From Actinomycetes bacterium (GTDB taxonomy: Bacteria; Actinomycetota; Actinomycetes; Actinomycetales; Cellulomonadaceae): a DNA stretch of 11,286 bases. Shown here one piece after another: positions 8,565 through 11,286 of the stretch. Made by a program: the position numbers and the translations under genes. The notes under the pieces are model-generated. The model did not search any database. It was given only the letters and a program-made list of their open reading frames with translations, and was not told the origin of the DNA. Every line of letters starts with the position of its first letter. The first letter of the stretch is position 1. Where the stretch lies: contig JAFABT010000022.1 of assembly GCA_023425905.1 (NCBI GenBank), positions 1 through 11,286 on the forward strand, written 5' to 3'.

Positions 8565-8963
8565 TTGGAGGCCTCCTCTCGAGCAGAGGCTAGGCGCGAC
8601 AGGATCGCGGACGCAGGCATGTTCCCCTGGACGGCCCATCTCGTCGGCCCTGTGACGACCACGAAAGCGAGAACGTCGGGCTCCGGCGGCCGGAGCTCTG
8701 GAAAGGGCCGTGGTCTGCCGTGTCGGCAGACCACATGGCCCACGAGGTCAAGCCAAGCCGGCGATCGCTTGGTCGTGTACCGGGTCGTCGCCCTCCCGGT
8801 TCCGGCACAAGCCTTCGCGCATCTGGCAGTGCCCCTGTCAGCGCAGTGGTGCCGGACCGCCTGGCTACGCTTCGCGCAACGCCGGTATCACGCGGGCGCC
8901 GCAGGGCTCCTAAGGGCGGCCCGCTGCGTCGCGGGAGCCCTGGGCACTCGCGAAGGAGACAGC
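8565..8963. other. Divergent intergenic region upstream of the cyclase locus
   Basis: A 399-nt region between the divergent CoiA-like gene and the broken cyclase gene. No frame in it looks coding. It holds the ribosome site of the CoiA-like gene (complement of 8573-8578), one strong hairpin (8705-8741) and the ribosome site AAGGAG (8953-8958) of the cyclase pseudogene. No convincing -35/-10 pair was found for the cyclase locus. On the minus strand TAGCCT (8592-8587) is a possible -10 for the CoiA-like gene, but without a good -35. Confidence 0.5.
8705..8741. promoter_or_regulatory. Strong inverted repeat upstream of the Pycsar-type locus
   Basis: GTGGTCTGCCG (8710-8720) and CGGCAGACCAC (8724-8734) are perfect 11-bp complements around a 3-nt centre TGT. 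They are flanked by a further GGGCC (8705-8709) and GGCCC (8737-8741), offset by AT on the right. No U-run follows on either strand, and no gene ends nearby, so a terminator is unlikely. An operator for a dimeric regulator or an RNA structure in a long leader is more likely. Confidence 0.55.
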
Positions 8964-9894
8964 GTGACGACCGTGGACCTGAAGGCCCTGCTCGAGGACG
9001 TCGACGACGACGTCAAGACCGAGTTGGCATGCATGCCCGAGATCGTCGAGAGGGGAGACGACCTCGACGTCAATGCCCTCCCCATCAAGGCGCGCCGGTG
9101 GCACCGGACGGACGAGGTCGTCGCGGTCGTCGCCGACCTGAAGAGCTCGACCCGCATAGGGCTGAACAAGAAGCCCGCTCGGTCGCAAGCATCTATGAGG
9201 CGAGCACCGGCGGCGTGGTACAGGTCTTCGACGAGTTCGACGCCGACTTCGTCGCGATCCAGGGCGATGGGGCGTTCGGCCTTTTCTGGGCGAGTGCCGG
9301 ATGGAGCGGGCGGTCTGCGCGGGCATCATGATCAAGACATTCAGCCAGCGTCACGTTGTGCCTCGACTGGTGAAGCGCTGGCCCGACTCGCTGCCGGAGA
9401 CCGGACTAAAGGTCGGCGTCGCGGCGAGCCCGATCCTCGTCAAGAGAGTGGGCGTGCCGCGCACGGACCACCAGTAGCCGGTCTGGGCGGGGCGCGCCGT
9501 CAACTACGCAGTGAAGGCCGCCCAGCAGGCCGACGTCCACGAGATGCTCGTCACCGGGACGGTCTGGGACTGGGCCCAGGGCAACGACTATCTCGCGGTG
9601 ACCTGCCCGTGTGGCAACGAGGGTCCGAGCCCATCGCTGTGGCATGACGTGACCCTCGAGAGGGTCCCCGAGGACGACGGAGAGCGTGAGGGGAAGCTGC
9701 TCACTTCGCAGTGGTGCGAGGAGCACGGGGCGGAGTACTGCGCGGCGGTGCTGTCTGGTCTGACGCACCGGGAGGACGCCCACGAGATTGTCGAGAAGGC
9801 GTCTGCGGTCGAGCACTCCAAGCCGGTACGCGCGGTCGCTGCGCGGAAGCGCCGCGACCACCTCAACCTGATGCGCGGCCTGAGCCGGCGCTGA
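8964..9894 (+). pseudogene. Broken class III nucleotidyl cyclase-like gene
   Basis: Starting at GTG 8964 after an AAGGAG ribosome site, this encodes a cyclase-like protein interrupted three times. The frame shifts at about 9170-9180 (after GLNKK, before ARSVASIYEASTGG) and again at about 9285-9295, where TGGGCGAG looks like TGGGGCGAG missing one G. An in-frame TAG stands at 9475-9477, before PVWAGRAVNYAVKAAQ. Restoring two bases gives 933 nt, 310 aa. Cyclase motifs survive in the pieces: VVADLKSST and IQGDGAFGLFW carry the two metal-binding Asp, GLKVGVAASPILVKRVG matches the core glycine loop, and AVNYAVKA carries the catalytic Asn. The C-terminal tail has Cys/His (CPCG, WCEEHGAEYC), perhaps zinc-binding. 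It differs clearly from the intact cyclase 41 nt downstream, so this is a separate gene rather than a duplicate. Confidence 0.85.
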
Positions 9895-9922
9895 CGTCCT
9901 ACAGTTCAGCCACGGAGCTGCT

Positions 9923-9935
9923 GAGAGGAAAGCGT
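9923..9935 (+). promoter_or_regulatory. Ribosome binding site deciding the pycC start
   Basis: GAGAGGA followed by 6 nt and GTG at 9936. The open frame continues upstream over the pseudogene's 3' end, so this site is what fixes the start. It lies within the 41-nt gap after the broken cyclase, allowing independent initiation. Confidence 0.7.
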
Positions 9936-10643
9936 GTGTATCCATCAATCGAGAGAAGCGTTAGCACCATCTTCGACACCAGTTGGAACATCACTAAGGG
10001 GACGGTGGTGCCGGAGACCGAGGACGTCGTTCTGAAGAACGGCGGTAAGCTCCTCGATGCGGTGTACCTCTACGCCGACCTCGCCGGCTCCAGCAACCTC
10101 GCCCAGAGGCTGACCAGAGAAGCGACGGCCAAGATCGTCAAGGCCTACATCAACACTGCCGCGCGCATCATCCTCTTCAAGGACGGTGCGATTCGGAGCT
10201 TCGACGGCGATCGGGTCATGGGGATCTTCATAGGCGCCGACAAAGAGGAGCGAGCAGTCCGGGCTGCCATGGGCATCCACTGGGCTGTCAACGAGGTAAT
10301 CCCCGAGGCGATCAAGAACGGGTTCACCGACGGGAAGGACTTCTGCAACATCCGGCACGCGATCGGAATCGACGTCGGGGAGGCACTGATCGTTCGAGGC
10401 GGCGTCCGCGATAACAACGACCTCATCTCGATCGGGTCGGCACCGAACGTGGCAGCCAAGCTCAGCGACCTACGGCTCGGTCCGTCGATCTTCATCACCC
10501 AGGCCGTCGCGGATGAGCTCGGAGACGACTACCAGACGTACGGCGAGGCGCGCCGGCCCGTGTGGTCAAGGGTGCACTCCGTTGCACCGATCGGCGGCCG
10601 GTACGTCACCGTGTACGGCACGAGCGTCCAGTGGGAGCGCTGA
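9936..10643 (+). CDS. pycC: Pycsar-type nucleotidyl cyclase (PycC-like)
   Basis: A 235-aa stand-alone class III cyclase catalytic domain. YLYADLAGSSNL carries the first metal-binding Asp (about residue 48) and RSFDGDRVMGIFIG the second (about 92). The glycine loop is GIDVGEALIVRGGVRDNNDLISIG, and APNVAAKLSDLR gives the catalytic Asn (about 171) with Lys (about 175) where adenylate cyclases have Arg. This pattern, with no membrane or sensor domain, is that of the Pycsar pyrimidine cyclases, which make cCMP or cUMP upon phage infection. I cannot tell cytidylate from uridylate activity by eye. The GTG at 9936 is chosen for its GAGAGGA ribosome site 6 nt upstream and its position before the conserved region. 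Its stop overlaps the effector start in TGATG, a one-base overlap, which implies coupled translation. Confidence 0.88.
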   Translation: MYPSIERSVSTIFDTSWNITKGTVVPETEDVVLKNGGKLLDAVYLYADLAGSSNLAQRLTREATAKIVKAYINTAARIILFKDGAIRSFDGDRVMGIFIGADKEERAVRAAMGIHWAVNEVIPEAIKNGFTDGKDFCNIRHAIGIDVGEALIVRGGVRDNNDLISIGSAPNVAAKLSDLRLGPSIFITQAVADELGDDYQTYGEARRPVWSRVHSVAPIGGRYVTVYGTSVQWER

Positions 10644-11143
10644 TGCCCCGCCGCGAGGCCCCTGGGACGGCACTCGAAACCGCCTGGAACATCCACCAGG
10701 CTCAGGCGGATTGGACGGGCAAAGTAGACACCAAGGCGGCGTTCGCCTTCACTGTGCAGTCGCTCTTCCTGACGTTCTCGCTCGCGCTGCTCGGCCGGAT
10801 GTGCACCGTATGGGAGTGGGTCGTCTACGGCATCGGCGCTGGCCTTCTGGTGGTAGGTGCTGTCCTGGCCGCCTCGGTCGTCGCGCCCAGCCTCAAGCGC
10901 CGCGGGCTCAAGCGGGACGCGCGGCGCCACTACATCTACTTTGGCCACGCTCGTCACTGGACCCCGGCACACCTCGAGCGCGAGCTGCGGCGAGGCGACC
11001 CGCTGCCGCAGCTCGCTCGGCAGATCACGGTCATGGCCGACATCGCGTGGTCCAAGCACGTTCGTGTGGCTTGGTCCATCTGGCTGGGCGTGTTCGGCGG
11101 CCTGTGCGTGCTCTGCGCCTCCGCTCTAGACCAGATGAACTGA
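10643..11143 (+). CDS. pycTM: Pycsar-type membrane effector (PycTM-like)
   Basis: A 166-aa membrane protein matching the Pycsar effector family. The N-terminal signature AWNIHQAQADWTGKVDTKAA leads into two membrane helices (about 31-51 and 57-81). A basic cytoplasmic stretch (KRRGLKRDARR) then precedes HYIYFGHARHWTPAHLEREL, the conserved aromatic-FG segment. QITVMADIAWSKHVRVAW leads into a third hydrophobic helix (about 141-162). In characterised systems the cyclic pyrimidine made by PycC activates the effector, which disrupts the inner membrane and stops growth of the infected cell. Its ATG at 10643 shares one base with the cyclase stop, so the two proteins are made together. Assignment rests on motif pattern and on the cyclase next to it; each supports the other. 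Confidence 0.85.
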   Translation: MPRREAPGTALETAWNIHQAQADWTGKVDTKAAFAFTVQSLFLTFSLALLGRMCTVWEWVVYGIGAGLLVVGAVLAASVVAPSLKRRGLKRDARRHYIYFGHARHWTPAHLERELRRGDPLPQLARQITVMADIAWSKHVRVAWSIWLGVFGGLCVLCASALDQMN

Positions 11144-11147
11144 GGGC

Positions 11148-11286
11148 TCAGCTCGACGGGCAGAAAAGAGTCCTCAGAGCAGCGGAATCGGGGGCCAGGA
11201 CGTTCGCCAGGACGAGGATCGCTCCGGCGTGCAGGGCGGAGGATTCGGACAACCAGGTGAGACGGCGCGCGTCGCCCCTGGTTGTC
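11148..11286 (-). CDS. Probable C-terminal end of an unidentified gene
   Basis: On the minus strand, one frame is open from the window edge to a TGA at 11150-11148, giving 45 residues that include ARRLTWLSESSALHAGAI and LVLANVLAPDSAALRTLF. Third codon positions are mostly G or C, as in the real genes here, and the composition is protein-like. It would end only 4 nt from the effector stop, converging with it. The start and most of the protein lie outside the window, so the family cannot be named, and a chance open frame is possible over this short span. Confidence 0.45.
   Translation of the reverse strand, partial: TTRGDARRLTWLSESSALHAGAILVLANVLAPDSAALRTLFCPSS
11248..11286. repeat. Inverted repeat at the window edge
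   Basis: GACAACCAGG (11248-11257) and CCTGGTTGTC (11277-11286) are perfect 10-bp complements around a 19-nt interior, which itself contains GACG/CGTC (11261-11264 and 11270-11273). It may extend past the window. It overlaps the probable minus-strand gene end, so it may be a coincidence of coding sequence, a terminator for the effector transcript, or the edge of an element. Confidence 0.45.

Noticed and set aside
9651..9666. GACCCT-CGAG-AGGGTC hairpin
   Set aside because: It lies within the conserved reading frame of the cyclase pseudogene (DVTLERV) and has no regulatory context.
8964..9894. Programmed frameshifting in the upstream cyclase
   Set aside because: Two separate shifts plus a stop codon, without slippery sequences or downstream structures, point to decay rather than programmed recoding.
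9406..9948. Minus-strand open frame opposite the cyclase pseudogene
   Set aside because: The plus strand carries cyclase motifs and a Cys/His tail here, and the minus-strand translation has no recognisable pattern.
11194..11214. GCCAGGACG repeated twice 12 nt apart
   Set aside because: On the minus strand it encodes VLA-N-VLA in the probable gene end, so it is explained by repeated codons.

Overview
The window comes from a high-GC Gram-positive bacterium, almost certainly an actinobacterium. The evidence is very strong G/C preference at third codon positions, frequent GTG starts, and a dnaK-grpE-dnaJ-hspR operon with HspR-type (HAIR) operators upstream of dnaK. A Micrococcales-like host (Cellulomonas or a relative) is a reasonable guess from the HspR-regulated operon with a zinc-finger-less DnaJ, but this is inference.

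Region 1 (23-4056, minus strand) is core genome: the chaperone operon dnaK (2015-3877), grpE (1437-2018), dnaJ (455-1432) and hspR (23-430), transcribed right to left with very tight junctions. Two HAIR inverted repeats (3972-3992 and 4036-4056) lie upstream of dnaK. HspR, made from the last gene, should repress its own operon there.

Region 2 (4057-11143) is accessory and defence-like, with most genes on the plus strand. It begins with a promoter whose -10 hexamer ends 7 nt before an ATG, so the first transcript is probably leaderless. An 8-bp inverted repeat flanks that promoter. It drives an unrecognised protein (4293-4898) and a fused XRE DNA-binding / ImmA-IrrE metallopeptidase regulator (4930-6072), closed by a strong hairpin. 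A second module is a 99-aa protein (6311-6610) coupled to a two-helix membrane protein with a GAF-like sensor domain (6613-7413). A convergent minus-strand gene (7467-8564) encodes a CoiA-like protein with a nuclease-type core and zinc-ribbon cysteines; a shared hairpin separates the two.

The last module (8964-11143) is the highlight. It holds a class III nucleotidyl cyclase (pycC-like, 9936-10643) overlapping by one base with a small membrane effector (10643-11143) that has the layout and motifs of the Pycsar effector family. This is a Pycsar-type anti-phage signalling pair: the cyclase should make a cyclic pyrimidine nucleotide on infection, and the membrane effector should respond by damaging the membrane. 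Directly upstream is a second, different cyclase-like gene (8964-9894) broken by two single-base frameshifts and an in-frame stop, so the locus once held two cyclases for one effector.

At the right edge, 11148-11286 (minus) looks like the 3' end of another gene running in from outside the window, perhaps where the accessory block ends.
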